This document shows positions 1-10,429 of a stretch of 64,000 bases of DNA, piece after piece. Numbering within the stretch: the first letter of the stretch is position 1; every line of letters starts with the position of its first letter. The translations under genes and the position numbers were made by a program. Source of the stretch: Scatophagus argus (Eukaryota; Chordata; Actinopteri; Scatophagidae); assembly GCF_020382885.2 (NCBI RefSeq), contig NC_058506.1, positions 682,001 to 746,000 on the forward strand. The letters run 5' to 3'. A model generated the notes under the pieces. The model saw nothing but the letters and a program-made list of their open reading frames with translations. It had not been told where the DNA came from and ran no database searches.

Positions 1-97
1 ACTGTTGCACAAGTGACTGTAGTTGGCTGATATATTCTGGTCTTTGCAGTGAATAGGTTCAGTACACAGCAAAATGGCATGACAAACTCATTTTTTT

Positions 98-466
98 TTG
101 GATTGCAATTTGAAAAAGAGCTCTTCAAATAATCTAGCTCCACTCAAAACCAGATTTATTTCATTTACTCTCTCTGCACATTGGTTCACTCCCACTCTTC
201 GACAGTTAAAAGCAATGGGACGTCAACTTGAAAGACTCTATAAGAAAACCAGTCTCACTGTGCACAAGGACATGTACTCTGTCCTTGTGCACAGTATTTC
301 TAAAGCCAAATCCACCTACTACTCTGGTTTAATTAGCTCAAATGACAGAAACTCCAAGGTCCTTTTCTCCCTCCTTATAAACATTACAAAACCCTCAGAT
401 TCACTTCCTCCTCACCTTTACTCCTCAGCAAGAAGAAAAATGAGAATAGCGCAAGCTCTCAAATAA
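98..466 (+). pseudogene. LINE ORF2 fragment (between endonuclease and RT)
   Basis: An open stretch of about 120 codons resembles the linker between endonuclease and reverse transcriptase in fish L2/Rex1-type LINEs. It has an '[11 protein letters not shown]' start, a '[23 protein letters not shown]' type helix and a 'YYSGLI' motif. No endonuclease precedes it and no RT palm follows, so it is a short dead fragment. The clade (L2 or Rex1) is inferred from general resemblance only. Confidence 0.6.
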
Positions 467-1745
467 GTCTCAATATGACACATGATTATGGCTCAATCAT
501 AGATCAATTTATCTCTTGAGAAAATAAGTAATCAATTCAATCAATTATGAAGTATACATTTACATAATGTTCTTACACACGTCATATAACTCATTAATTA
601 CAATTTTGAGTTTGAAAACTTAAACCATTAACACAAACATTTGCTCAAAAGACACCTTTTTGAGACTTTTTAAAATGTATGAACTTTCTAGATGTTAACA
701 CTGTGCTGTCAATTTAATTAATTTGTTTTCTGACAGTAGTGTGGATATGTAGATGAATACACAGTTTTTTTTGTCAGAATTCACAGCAAAGCTGCATTGT
801 ATAGAGCAGTAAAAGAAAGTCTTGGGAAGTGTAACATATAGGTAGTACAGCACATACTGTTTTAATAATCAGTCGAGTGATAATTGATTCCATCAAATCA
901 GCTTTTTAGTAAACAGAAATACATTTACTAGCAAGCGTCAATTTTATATTGTTCCACTTCACTTTTCTCTGTTCATTTCTTTGTACCATTTTATTTTCCC
1001 TCTGGGATAGATAAAGTTTCTCTTATCTTATCACTTCCAATTTCACTTGTTTCTTTATTCTTATTCACTTTCACTTATTCTTTATCCTGCATTAATTATC
1101 TCTCCTACATGGATAAAACTGATTCATTTATAGCAATGGCTGGTATCAGAAATAATATAGAGCTGTTTATTAATAATAGATTACCGCACTGTTAAGTACC
1201 ACAAGAGGAGAGGAAGAGCCTGAAGTCTATGAGATTCGTAACCATAGATGTGTCCATCTGAAAATTGCCATTGTTGTGTCAAAATGAGAAATGTGAAAAA
1301 TGAGTCCAAAATTTACTTTAGTTAGTATGGGGCGAAAGAACCGACCATAATCTGTGTTCACGTTTCTAAACCGTGAACCAAGCCTGACCTGTGGGAGGCA
1401 GCAATATGCCACATGGCATAAGAAATGAAGAAGAAGAAACTGTCTTAGGTTTCGAAACACGAAAGTGCGGGAGAGTTCTGGAGAAAAAAAGGAGCTAATG
1501 AACGAGAGAGACGTGTCCGTTGATGCTGCAAGTTTTGTTCCAGCCACGCCGAGACTCATAATCTGTATGAGTTGGTCAACTCCGTAACGTTGTGAAGAGG
1601 TGAAATATTTAACTGTTGTGACGACGGAGTGGTCCGTTGGAATGTGGCGGTAACGTTAATGGCGTCTGTCCAACAAGTAACGTTAGCGTAAATCTTCGAA
1701 GTGAGCTTCCACAATGCATATTAATTTGGTGGCCTTGACTTTAAA
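467..1745. other. AT-rich intergenic stretch, no gene seen
   Basis: No convincing coding sequence, RNA gene or complete repeat was recognised. The part from about 1440 to 1700 is richer in CpG than its surroundings and contains a short ATG-led stretch followed by GTAACG. It could be a promoter or first exon of the possible Tudor-like gene to the right, but this is speculation. Confidence 0.4.
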
Positions 1746-1827
1746 ATGTTTGAGAATACTGCTGTAGGTATAGTAATAATCGACAAAGAAACTCCGGACT
1801 GCATTTTTATTCAGACCGGAGGAGATG
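1746..1827 (+). CDS. possible first coding exon of an unrecognised gene
   Basis: An ATG at 1746 opens a frame of 27 codons plus one base, followed by a possible donor (G|GTATGG at 1828). Its phase matches a possible acceptor at 2611-2612, and joining them would lead into the Tudor-like frame. The encoded peptide starts MFENTAVGIVIIDK and ends in a Gly-Gly-Asp. I do not recognise it. Without splicing the frame ends after 43 codons. Support is only phase and splice-site agreement, so this is a weak prediction. Confidence 0.25.
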
Positions 1828-2612
1828 GTATGGTTGGCTGTATAGCTGTAATAGCTGTAATGAGAAAAAGTGGTAGATAACGGCTAACTGATGTGCAGTC
1901 AACACTTCATCTCTTTCTAATTTTTATTTTAGTCTTTGCCAGGAAAATGCTTACAAAACCCACGATATTCAGAAACATGATTAACTTCAGAAGCCATGAT
2001 TAACGCTGATACTGCGTAATCATGAGTGAACATAACATGTTTGCTAACTTATTGGAGAGTGTCTTATGCTAACGTTAATTAACTTTATCCGATTATAAAT
2101 TAATATCAAGATGTGTGGCTTAGGTAAAGGGTGAGTCAAAGTTGTAAACAGAAGAACAACCATGACCAGATGTTATTATATAGTCCTTGTCTGAGAAATA
2201 GGCGGATATGCACGTTCTCAGTAGGTTTGTGAGCTTGTAGATCAGCTATTTTCAATAAATGCCCAGAACTATTAAATCTTTTACAGGGGTCCTGGGCACA
2301 AAATATTTTCTAACTAGTCTCTACAGTGCATATCAAACTGGGGGTCCTTGACATTAAAACCACTGTTGTACAGTACACTTGTGAAATTGTCTTGAAATAT
2401 TGATTACATGTTATTGTGAGCTTGCAGATTTGCTCTTTTCTGCAAAAGCTCACCCAAGAATAGTGTGTTCACAGTCTTAAAATTATTTTAATCTTGGTGC
2501 TTTTACAGGTTTTGAAACTAACAATCAATTAGGAAAATAATATGATTTGATTTTTGCTCATTTTGTCCAACTCTTGCCCCCAAAAATATGAAATGATGGA
2601 CGGCAAAATCAG

Positions 2613-2866
2613 GATTTGACATTTTGGCAAGAGATGAGGCTCCTGTGCAGCTGCAAAATCTTAGATCAGGAGATCCTGTTTTAGCAAAGTGGTCAGATGG
2701 GAAATTTTATAGGGCCACTGTTGAATATATTTCAGGGGAAAATCAGGTTAAGCCGTCAAAAGGCCCCCAAACTCCAAAGGAGTCTTTTTTAAATATGTTA
2801 AAAGGCAATAAGCCATCAGACTCAACGTCAGGGTCTGACACCATTATAGTAGATAGCCCACTGTGA
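2613..2866 (+). CDS. possible exon with a Tudor-like domain
   Basis: The frame encodes about 85 residues. The first half contains GDPVLAKWSDGKFYRATVEY, which resembles the start of Tudor domains in PHF20/PHF20L1-like chromatin readers (a Gly-Asp-x-Val-x-Ala-x-Trp-x-Asp-Gly-x-Tyr/Phe pattern). The second half is polar, with Ser/Thr/Pro and an acidic-hydrophobic tail (TIIVDSPL) that resembles a SUMO-interacting motif. The stop is at 2864-2866, although a donor-like CAG|GTTAAG inside the frame at about 2748 could end the exon earlier. The putative acceptor has a poor pyrimidine tract. It may be a real terminal exon, an exon interrupted by the hAT that begins 115 bp downstream, or a pseudogene. 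The gene is not recognised. Confidence 0.35.
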
Positions 2867-3176
2867 GCCAATCCCAGTGCTGAATCCATCAAGGCGGGAC
2901 GAGGGACATGCAACAGGCCGCAGCACCACTGGCCCACCACCCTATGGGTAGGCTTGTCATAATTATTACATAATCGGCAGTAGGGTTGGGTATCGATAAT
3001 TGAGTATCGTTTGGAACCGGGACTAACCTTTCGATTCTCCCGGAATTGTTCGAAATTTTTATTTTCGATTCCCATTTTCGATTAATACGCCGATCGGAAG
3101 ATGTCAGCTGACCGGAAAAAGAACACTCTAACACACCAACGAAGAAGAAGCCACTGGAAATGGTCCCGCAGCTGCG

Positions 3177-3398
3177 ATGGAGCGTGTTCGTTGGCGATCC
3201 AAAGTGTGGCTACACTTCACTAAAAAAAAAGAAAGCTCGGCTCAGTGCAACGTTTGCCAGAAGATAATTTCGTGCATTGGTGGGAGCACGGCCAACATGA
3301 GGAAACACATTTCTACTCATGGGATAGAAATAAGCGAGTGCCCCGTCTTCGACGTCCTGTGCCGTCCTCCTCCGACCCCCAGGCGGGCACCGCATTGA
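3177..3398 (+). pseudogene. BED zinc-finger N-terminus of hAT transposase
   Basis: The frame begins at ATG 3177 and shows a BED-type DNA-binding finger: a tryptophan-rich lead (VRWRSKVWLHF), then C-x2-C (CNVCQK) and an H-x4-H pair (KHISTHG). In hAT transposases this domain binds the element ends. The frame leaves the family alignment at about 3350 and then stops; the rest of the transposase is mostly deleted. Confidence 0.65.
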
Positions 3399-4008
3399 GT
3401 TCACTACAGTCCCAATCCGGTAAGTAAAGCAATGCGTATTTTTATGCCATTATTGAAGCAGCTAACAAGTTAGCCCACGTGTTTTTTCATGGGGAAAACA
3501 CCCGAGATTGCTAACGTGGCTGGTGGCTCCACTAACACTCAGCGAAGTGCTGCGTCTACTCCATTCACTATCGCTGCAAAGGGGAAGATGTCAGAACAGC
3601 AAACAGATGATTTAAAAATGCGTTTTGCAGAATGAGATGAGGAATTTCCTCCAAGTGGCCAGTGCCTTGGATCCATGCTTTAAAAATAAGGTGGATCATG
3701 ATGACCCACTCTGGGTCTGGGACCAGATCCTAAGGAAGCTGGTAAACCAGGTAAAATTTAATTCAACGAGGTCTTTCTCATCTATTAAAATCTAAGATCT
3801 GGATGCTAATTTGTTTTTTGTAGTCAACAGAGGAGGCCTGTGGAGCTGATGGGGACACCGCAGAGCCAACAACTGAGACAGAGGAGGAGAATGAGACAGA
3901 GCAGGAGAGTGGAAGTGAACGATAACTGATATTATATAGGTTTTCAATTTAAATAATCATGTCTTACCTTTAGTGATAATGCTGATTAATCTTTTGTTTT
4001 GTTTTTAG

Positions 4009-4314
4009 CAACAGCCGCCCTGCAAGCTGCCCAGGAAGACTCCACTAGAGGAGCTGTTCGCCGAGGAAGAGGCACAGAACATAAGGTCACAGCAGAGCTC
4101 CGTGTCCATCAAGACACAAGTGGAGAGAGAGTTGCAGGTGTTCAAGGAAAGTCCACTGGCCATCATGTCTGAGGACCCTGCTGCATGGTGGTGGAGCCAA
4201 AAAAAGACTTTTCCTTTGTTGTCAGATCTTGCTATGTCATATTTATGTGTTCAAGCCTCTTCTACTCCAAGCGAACCTGTCTTCTCCGCAGCAAGGGGAC
4301 ACTATCTGTCCTGA
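4009..4314 (+). pseudogene. hAT transposase C-terminal dimerisation region
   Basis: The frame contains 'EDPAAWWWSQKKTFPLLSDLA' followed by 'YLCVQASSTPSEPVFSAARG', the hallmark pattern of the hAT C-terminal dimerisation domain (W-W-x..FP-x-L-x..LA..YL-x-x-x-ASSxPSExVFS). In the family this part mediates oligomerisation and completes the RNase-H fold. The conserved 'ER' of the PSER motif reads 'EP'. It belongs to the same deleted element as the BED finger at 3177. Confidence 0.65.
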
Positions 4315-4753
4315 ACGGACACGCGTCCTGCCTGAGAAGGCAGATATGATCATTTTTCTGAACAAGAATTGTTGAATACTCTGCTGCTAATCTGAACAGA
4401 TTTTTTTTGTTATTCATTGTATTTGTTTGATAACATTAACACAGTAACATTAGCACAGTAAGGACAGTAACACACTTACCCAGGAAAAGTGTAAATGCCT
4501 TTGAGGTTCTCAAAAATAAAACTGCCTTGTGGAAAGTTTACCCCTGTGAAAATTGATTTATAATTTATATTCAAGTTCACTGATTTGATTTATATTCTGA
4601 TTAAAAATAAATTCATAGTAAAAAAAAACAATATACTTTTTTAATTGATACTGTGAAAAATAATCGGAATCGAGAATTGTCAGGAATTGGAATCAAAACA
4701 AGGAATCGGAATCGGAACCGGAATCGTTCAATTTCAAACGATACCCAACCCCA

Positions 4754-5227
4754 ATGAGGGATCCATGAGTTCAAAATAGATTTGGTGAAGTTCAAAAGCA
4801 AAAAACAGCATTAGGATAACTTTGTTATCCAATCTGTGATTGTAGAATTTTTACTTGTATTCACTTAACCTGTTTTTATGACCCAAAGTCCAACATCTGT
4901 ATCCACTTGGATTTAGGGATTAAAAGTTTTGAACTCGTGGGCTGTGATGAAAATTATTTGCCATTATTTTGTCATTATTTTTGCATAATGGTCAGGATCA
5001 TTTACATTCATAAATGCATTCATTCATAAAATGAATGAATGAATGAATTGAATGTTATAAAATTAGATTATAAATATGGCAGATTTTGGTCATAGTGCAA
5101 TTATTTTCATTATTGGTACCGGCCATACGTAAAAAAGAGTAGACGCCGCTTTGACAGCTCTCTGTAGTTATTTGCCATATTTATTCTGGGCAATTTGTGT
5201 TTAGAGAAATTTATGATTTAATGTAAT
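4754..5227. other. AT-rich spacer with ATTC/GAAT simple repeats
   Basis: No gene is seen. Around 5008-5060 there are short runs of CATT/ATTC followed by their complement (ATGAATGAATGAATG), forming a small imperfect palindrome. Confidence 0.5.
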
Positions 5228-5237
5228 TTTATGATAG

Positions 5238-5557
5238 CTCAAACAAAAAGGGCACCATTGGTCCATCACCCTATGGAGGCAACACAGCCAGCCCATCACC
5301 ATATGGCCACAACACCTCTGGTCCATCTCCTTACGGAGGTCTTACACCCAGCCCATCACCGTATGGCTTCGACACCTTTGATCCATCTCCCTACAGAGGC
5401 CATACAATCAGCCCATCAAAGTATGGCCTCAACACCTCCGGTCCATCTCCCTACGGAGACCATACACCCAGCCCACCACTGTATGGCCGCGACACCCCAG
5501 GTCCATCGCTCACACCACCTTTAAGGATAACAGGCTTTATCCTTATCCGTTGTTTAC
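5238..5557 (+). other. open frame with Pro-Ser-Pro-Tyr-Gly repeats (60-bp tandem units)
   Basis: About 106 codons without a stop hold a tandem repeat with a 60-bp unit. Phased unit starts lie at 5261, 5321, 5381, 5441 and 5501. Each unit encodes two ten-residue blocks of the form x-x-(S/G)-P-S-P-Y-G-x-x. Differences between units do not break this frame. It could be an exon of a low-complexity protein or a minisatellite that happens to be open. It lies between the hAT and the L2 LINE, downstream of the Tudor-like frame. No family is recognised. Confidence 0.4.
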
Positions 5558-5636
5558 ATTTACATTTATGATTGGCCCAAAGAAGTAACTTGCTGATTTG
5601 CAAGTCTTTTAGTCAAATTGCTCATGCCAGATTTTA

Positions 5637-6014
5637 ATGCTCTTGTTTTACAGCTTATGTCAAACGTGTAAGCTTGTTTTACAGCTTATGTCCGTTAAAA
5701 TTCGAATAAATAAAAATATAAATGCACACAGTAATACTAAGTTTAACAATCCCATAGAAATAGTGTCAGTGCCTCGTCCTCCCATAGTCAAACCAGCACA
5801 AAATTTAAGAAGTGTTAATCATAATTACCTCATAAAAATACAAACTAGCAAATATTTAGAGCCAAAAAATAGGACAGTCAGATGTGGATTATTAAATATA
5901 CGATCCCTCCACTCTAAATCCCTCCTAGTCAGTGATCTAATTATTGATCATCAGTCTGATATATTCTGCCTCACTGAGACTTGGTTACGGGATGAAGAAT
6001 ATGTTAGTTTAAAT
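5637..6014 (+). pseudogene. L2 LINE ORF2, N-terminal part of endonuclease
   Basis: The frame contains [11 protein letters not shown] and FCLTETWL, the first catalytic-fold motifs of the APE-type LINE endonuclease (Asn and Glu metal ligands). This nuclease nicks the target DNA for target-primed reverse transcription. The frame is interrupted after the AAT codon at 6012-6014 by the hAT at 6015 and continues at 8230 in the same phase. Which upstream ATG starts the protein is uncertain. Confidence 0.75.
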
Positions 6015-6397
6015 CAGGGGTGGAAAAAGTACTGAAAAAATGTAATTGAGTAAAAGTATCTTTACTTTGCTTAAATTCTACTCAGAGTAAAAGTAAAAGT
6101 ACGCATCTAAAAATGTACTCGAGTAAAAGTACAAAATTACTTCATTTAAAATGTAATTTGAGTACTAGTTACTTCATTACTTTCATTTATCTAACGCAAA
6201 AAGGATGAGTCATGAATAAAGTTCAGCACAAGTTGTTTAATATGCCTCGAAGTTGAATAAGTGCACATCCACACTTAAAAGAAACCCTTGACTGAGCTCA
6301 GTAACAGTTTCAATCCTATTGTCCAGCCAACAACATTATGAGAAAAGAATTACAGTATTCGAAGTCTCACAAATCAAAATAAAATGCACATACTGTA

Positions 6398-6540
6398 GGA
6401 TCCGACTATTCAAACTAAAAATGGCTTCAGGATCCGACTATTCAAACTAAAATGGCTTCAGGATCAGCCTATTCAAACTAAAATGGCTTCAGGATCAGAC
6501 TATTCAAACTAAAATGGTTTCAGGATCGTACTATTCACAA
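6398..6540. repeat. 31-bp minisatellite inside the hAT
   Basis: About 4.6 units start at 6398, 6430, 6461, 6492 and 6523, each beginning GGATC and containing CTATTCAAACTAAAATGG. The first unit has one extra A. It is subterminal within the Tol2-like element. Confidence 0.85.
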
Positions 6541-6566
6541 TAACATGTCCCCAGGAAGCCCACAAT

Positions 6567-6932
6567 CTACAATTTCAGACCAGTAAAGCTTTTGTTTAGT
6601 TTCAGCAGCAGCTGGTTTTCAAAGTTTTGGGCTGTAATTCTTGCTCTCTTTGCCGTGAAGAGCAACCCGGCAGAACTAAATAGTCTCTCACAGGCGGCGG
6701 AGGCAGGAAGGCCTGTGTTGAGCTTCAACGACAGTTTCTTAATGTTTGGAAAGGAATTGAGCAGGTCCATGCTGTCTGACGCACAGGCCAGGTACCCCTC
6801 CAATTCCCCAGAACCCTCTGACTTGCGGGACTTCATTGCTGAAAAGTAGTCCTCCTCGTCTGATGAATGCTGCCTGCTCCCTGCACCCTGCTCCACCTCA
6901 GCATCTGCCATCTGGTCCAGTTGATGCCTCAC
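6567..6932 (-). pseudogene. hAT transposase C-terminal dimerisation region
   Basis: The frame shows 'LPASAACERLFSSAG' followed by RARITAQNFENQLLLKLN, the hAT dimerisation signature (x-S-A-x-x-E-R-x-F-S-x-A-G). It begins with a polar acidic stretch. It is the 3' end of the transposase of the element at 6015-8221, the catalytic core being deleted. Confidence 0.7.
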
Positions 6933-7700
6933 ATAAAGAAGTCCTGTTTAATGGCAGACACCGTAGGGATATTAAGTACAGAGCTATTTGTTCTTAAAGA
7001 GTACTATGATCAGCTAAGTCATATAACATACTGCATTTCAATAGCCCACTAGTGCATTTCAATACCCCACCTCCCACTGTAAATTTCACATTATGTTATG
7101 CTTTTTAGCATTTCTACGCATGTGTATTTCTGCACATAAATGCAGTCATAATGACTACATGGAATTTGATGTTGGTATTCGTGAAAAAAGGTAACATTTG
7201 TGAATAGGCAGCATGAATTCTGGAAAAAAAAAAACCTACTAAAAATATTACACACTGCACCTGTAAACTGTAAACTGAAGGTGACAGGGCTACAATCATA
7301 GAAAAGGGTAGAGCAAAAATAATAGTCCTGTGGTGATTGCTCGGCGTCCCGAACAGCGAAAAACTGAGGAAATCTCTCTACATATTAAATAACGTTATGT
7401 TGTGTAGATATATCGCCTCAATCCTTATCCTCATACTCAAAACTATCAAAACATCCCATTTCATTTATCGTCACATTTAGCAAACTTCAATACGTGCAAC
7501 TGCCCTTCTCAACTCACCCATACTTTTGAACGATCACTATTCACCCCCTTCCCTCGTTTACTTGGCTTGATCATGGTGAAAATAACATCATGACGGCACG
7601 GCACGGCACAGCGTGCTTACATGGGAAGGTTGTTATATGGGATGTAGTTAAAACAAATAATAAATTAACGGTTTGGAATGTAAAGGACAAAACACTTGTG

Positions 7701-7934
7701 CTAACTTACCACCACATACTTTCGCAAGTTAGACGTCGAAGTTTTGTAGGCTGAAAGCTCCGTTTTGCTGGGCAAACACATTTTGCACTGCATTATTACG
7801 TTGTTCCCCTGTTGGCGTTTGAACATGAAGAGCTCTTCCAAGTTGGGCCAAGGGTTTTTGTTTTGTATTTCCTCTTCTTTCCGTTCTGACTGTTCCTCCT
7901 CGTCCATTGTAACCACCTCACCTGCAACAGCCAT
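7701..7934 (-). pseudogene. hAT transposase N-terminal BED-like region
   Basis: The frame has an acidic start, then LEELFMFKR and a C-x2-C (QCKMCLPS) with TSTSNLRKY, resembling the first half of the BED finger of Tol2-type hATs. It ends at a possible splice donor or deletion junction. It belongs to the element at 6015-8221. Confidence 0.6.
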
Positions 7935-8229
7935 CCCTACGCGTTGGAATCTAGAGCGCGCGCAATGGAATGTCGCTTAATTGACGTTCAATCCCGGGGA
8001 CAACGTGGTTTTCCGCCCAATTTTTTTTAAACTATCAGTGTTGTACTCAGTAACGTGAGGGGGTTTCAAATGTAGCGAAGTAAAATACTTGGGTCAAAAT
8101 GTAATTGAGTAAAAGTAAAAATTACGCATTTCAAAAACTACTCTGAAAATTACAAGTTACTCATAAAAAGTACTCAATTACAGTAACGTGAGTAAATGTA
8201 ATTCGTTACTTTCCACCCCTGGTTTAAAT

Positions 8230-8576
8230 GAATCAACTCCATCTGGTTATATTAACTATCATGTTCCTCGAGGCACAGGCCGAGGAGGAGGAGTGGCAGC
8301 AATCTACCACTCCAGTCTTCACATTAACCCCAAACCTACATCTGTCCATAGTTCATTTGAGAGTCTCACTCTCAGCCTGTCTCACCAAAACTGGAAGTCA
8401 GAAAAGCCAGTTTTATTAGTTGTTGTGTATCGCCCACCTGCTGCTGCTTACTCAGAGTTCCTGTCTGAGTTTTCTGACTTCTTATCTAGTTTAGTGCTCA
8501 GTACAGATAAAGTCATTATAGTAGGTGACTTTAACATTCATATGGATGTTGACTCTGACAGTCTTAAGACAGCCTT
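8230..8576 (+). pseudogene. L2 LINE ORF2, central endonuclease segment
   Basis: This continues the endonuclease in phase from 6014. Visible motifs are GRGGGVAAIYH, LLVVVYRPP and VIIVGDFNIH, the last carrying the conserved Asp and Asn of the APE fold. It is cut after codon ACA by insertion of the LTR element at 8577; the target duplication GCCTT spans the break and the frame resumes at 10959-10964. Confidence 0.78.
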
Positions 8577-9105
8577 TGTCATGCCTGGTGTTTTTTGGTT
8601 ATGCTTTGTCTTTTGATTTCTGTCCATGTGTCATGTTCCATGTTTGTCTTGTGCTTCCATGTATTATGTTCAAGGTTTTTGTCATGTCCTGTTTTATTTT
8701 GAAAGTGTCTCTTCCCCTGTGTGCCCTGTTTTCATGTAGCTTTGCTTTTAGTTTTCCTGATTGCTTTCTCCCTCCTGATGTGTGTCACCTGTGTCTCGTT
8801 GTGATGTCTATTTAGTCCTTGTCTTCCCAGTCACTGTTGTCAGAGCGTCTGCATTTTTTCCTCCATGCTATGCCAGGATCTGCTTTTTTCCTATGCCATA
8901 CCAGGAACTTTTGTTTTACCTTGTTATGCCATGTTAGCCCAGGAGTGTTTGCCACAGTAGATGTGTGTTTTTGAGTTGGTTTTTTGTTATCATTGATTAA
9001 AGACAATTGTTTTTGGACCTCCACCACGCCTGCCTGCCTGCTCCTTTTTGACTCTGCATCGGGGTTCAGCTAATTTCTGCGTTAGCGACGCTGCCAATCT
9101 TGACA
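8577..9105 (+). repeat. left LTR
   Basis: It starts TGTCATGCCTGG and ends CTTGACA. It contains a TATA-like CTATTTAG and an ATTAAA polyadenylation-type hexamer near 8995. It matches the right LTR at all but about four bases. Confidence 0.9.
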
Positions 9106-9122
9106 GAACGCTCTGACCAAAC

Positions 9123-10313
9123 ATGAACCCCGTAGAGTCTCCTAATGCGGGCACCGGAATGGCGGCCCGGCCTCCCAATCTGGTGGAACTCTGGGAGGAG
9201 CAGATGCGCCGCTTCAGGCCCCGGGGAGGCCTGCATCCAGCAACAGGCTCCCTGCGGCCGGGGCGGAGTCCGCGGATTGAGCCGCCAACCGTCGCGGAGA
9301 TCGACGCCATATTCCAGACCCTGACGGAGCGACTGTCTGCCGTCTCCGCTCTCCTCGCCTCAGCTGATGGACCGCAGCCCACTGTTCCAGATCTGGGTCC
9401 ACCAGCACCCCAAGCTACGCCAGGGCTCCATGCTTCAGCTGATGGACCGCAGCCAACTGTTCCAGGTCTGGGTCCACCAGCACCCCAAGCTACGCCAAGG
9501 CCCCATGCTTCAGCTGATGAACCGCAGCCCACCGTTCCAGGTCTGGGTCCACCAGCACCCCAAGCTACGCCAGGGCACCCTGCTTCAGCTGATGGACCGC
9601 AGCCCACTGTTCCAGGTCTGGGTCCGCCAGCACTCCAAGCTACGCCAGGGTTCCATGCTTCGGCTGATGGACCGCAGCCCACTGTTCCAGGTCTGGGTCC
9701 GCCAGCACCCCAAGCTACGCCAGGGTTCCATGCTTCGGCTGATGGACCGCAGCCCACTGTTCCGGGTCTGGGTCTGTTTGCCCTCACGCCACGTCTCGCC
9801 AAGTCTCCACGTCTCGTCAGGTCACCACGTCTTGCCGCCAAGTCTCCACGTCTCGTAAGGTCACCTCGTCTTGCCACCAGGTCTCCACGTCTCGTCAGGT
9901 CACCACGTCTTGCCGCCAAGTCTCCACGTCTCGTCAGGTCACCACGTCTTGCCGCCAAGTCTCCATGTCTCGCCAAGTCTCCACGTCTCGTCAGGTCTCC
10001 ATGTCAGGTCACCAAGTCTCCACGTCTCGTCAGGTTTCCATGTCAGGTCACCAAGTCTCCACGTCTCGTCAGGTTCCCATGTCAGGTCACCGGATCTCCA
10101 CGTCACATCAGGTCGCCACAGAGGCGGCTCTTGGATCGGCCATTGGCCCTGGCCCAGCATTCAGGCAGACCGCCTGAGGCCTCACATTGTGTCCTGGCCC
10201 AGCATTTGGGCAGACCCCCTGACACGTCAAGCCCCACCTGGGTGTTGAACTGGGGCCGCCCGCTTGAGACTTATTGCCTGAATGGCTGTGTCACTGACTA
10301 TGTTCTTTCTTGA
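9123..10313 (+). CDS. gag-like proline-rich repeat protein of the LTR element
   Basis: An uninterrupted 396-codon ORF starts at ATG 9123, 18 bases after the left LTR, and begins MNPVESPNAGTG. Residues 1-80 are ordinary sequence with a predicted helical TVAEIDAIFQTLTERL stretch, similar in placement to the start of fish Gypsy gag proteins. Residues about 80-220 are six 25-residue repeats (SADGPQPTVPGLGPPAPQAT type). Residues about 225-330 are basic Ser-Pro-Arg-Leu repeats from 39-bp DNA units. There is no zinc knuckle and no pol domain. It may package the RNA of this element or be a shortened gag remnant kept open; no stop or frameshift is seen. Confidence 0.6.
   Translation: MNPVESPNAGTGMAARPPNLVELWEEQMRRFRPRGGLHPATGSLRPGRSPRIEPPTVAEIDAIFQTLTERLSAVSALLASADGPQPTVPDLGPPAPQATPGLHASADGPQPTVPGLGPPAPQATPRPHASADEPQPTVPGLGPPAPQATPGHPASADGPQPTVPGLGPPALQATPGFHASADGPQPTVPGLGPPAPQATPGFHASADGPQPTVPGLGLFALTPRLAKSPRLVRSPRLAAKSPRLVRSPRLATRSPRLVRSPRLAAKSPRLVRSPRLAAKSPCLAKSPRLVRSPCQVTKSPRLVRFPCQVTKSPRLVRFPCQVTGSPRHIRSPQRRLLDRPLALAQHSGRPPEASHCVLAQHLGRPPDTSSPTWVLNWGRPLETYCLNGCVTDYVLS
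9361..9785 (+). repeat. 75-bp tandem repeat coding for 25-residue units
   Basis: Units start at 9361, 9436, 9511, 9586, 9661 and 9736 with exact 75-bp spacing, each starting C(A/G)GCTGATG. The frame is kept through all six. Confidence 0.92.
9790..10105 (+). repeat. 39-bp tandem repeat coding for basic SPRL units
   Basis: The phrase CCACGTCTCGTCAGG recurs at 9807, 9846, 9885, 9924, then 9981, 10020 and 10059, that is, in 39-bp steps with one shift. Every step is a multiple of three, so the frame is preserved. Confidence 0.9.
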
Positions 10314-10416
10314 TTTCATGCCCTTTGGTTTTTCCCTCCTTCCTGGTCCCCCTCCACCTGCCCAGCCTGGTTTAGAACTGTTTTTTCTTTTTAAGGGACA
10401 TCTGGGATCTGTCCCT

Positions 10417-10429
10417 TAAGGGGGGGTTC
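10417..10429 (+). promoter_or_regulatory. polypurine tract of the LTR element
   Basis: An AAGGGGGGG run lies immediately upstream of the right LTR, the expected position for plus-strand DNA priming. Confidence 0.65.

Larger units (their letters stand above)
2981..4753 (+). mobile_element. hAT DNA transposon, internally deleted (ZBED/BED type)
   Basis: The two ends share an imperfect inverted repeat. The left begins TAGGGTTGGGTATCG and the right, read in reverse, begins TGGGGTTGGGTATCG. Between them lie a BED zinc-finger frame (3177-3398), a short 'QVASALDP' type segment at about 3634-3740 and a hAT dimerisation tail (about 4009-4314). The catalytic core is missing and frames are broken, so the copy is immobile by itself. 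No clean 8-bp target duplication is visible, which suggests age. Confidence 0.75.
6015..8221 (-). mobile_element. Tol2-like hAT DNA transposon, internally deleted
   Basis: The element begins CAGGGGTGGAAA and ends TTTCCACCCCTG, flanked by a perfect 8-bp target duplication GTTTAAAT (6007-6014 and 8222-8229). Its ends are rich in AAAGTA/GAGTAAAAGTA motifs, as in Tol2-like hATs. The minus strand carries an N-terminal acidic/BED-like frame (7701-7934) and a C-terminal dimerisation frame (6567-6932); most of the transposase between is missing. It lies within the L2 endonuclease frame. The perfect duplication shows the insertion is not ancient. Confidence 0.88.

Noticed and set aside
8990..9976. 328-codon minus-strand frame with ARRGDLTRRGDL repeats
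   Set aside because: It is the complement of the in-frame repeats in the plus-strand LTR-element ORF, whose start and position relative to the LTR fit better.
9361..10105. Regular repeats, CRISPR-like at first sight
   Set aside because: Units are contiguous with no unique spacers, and lie in a eukaryotic LTR element.
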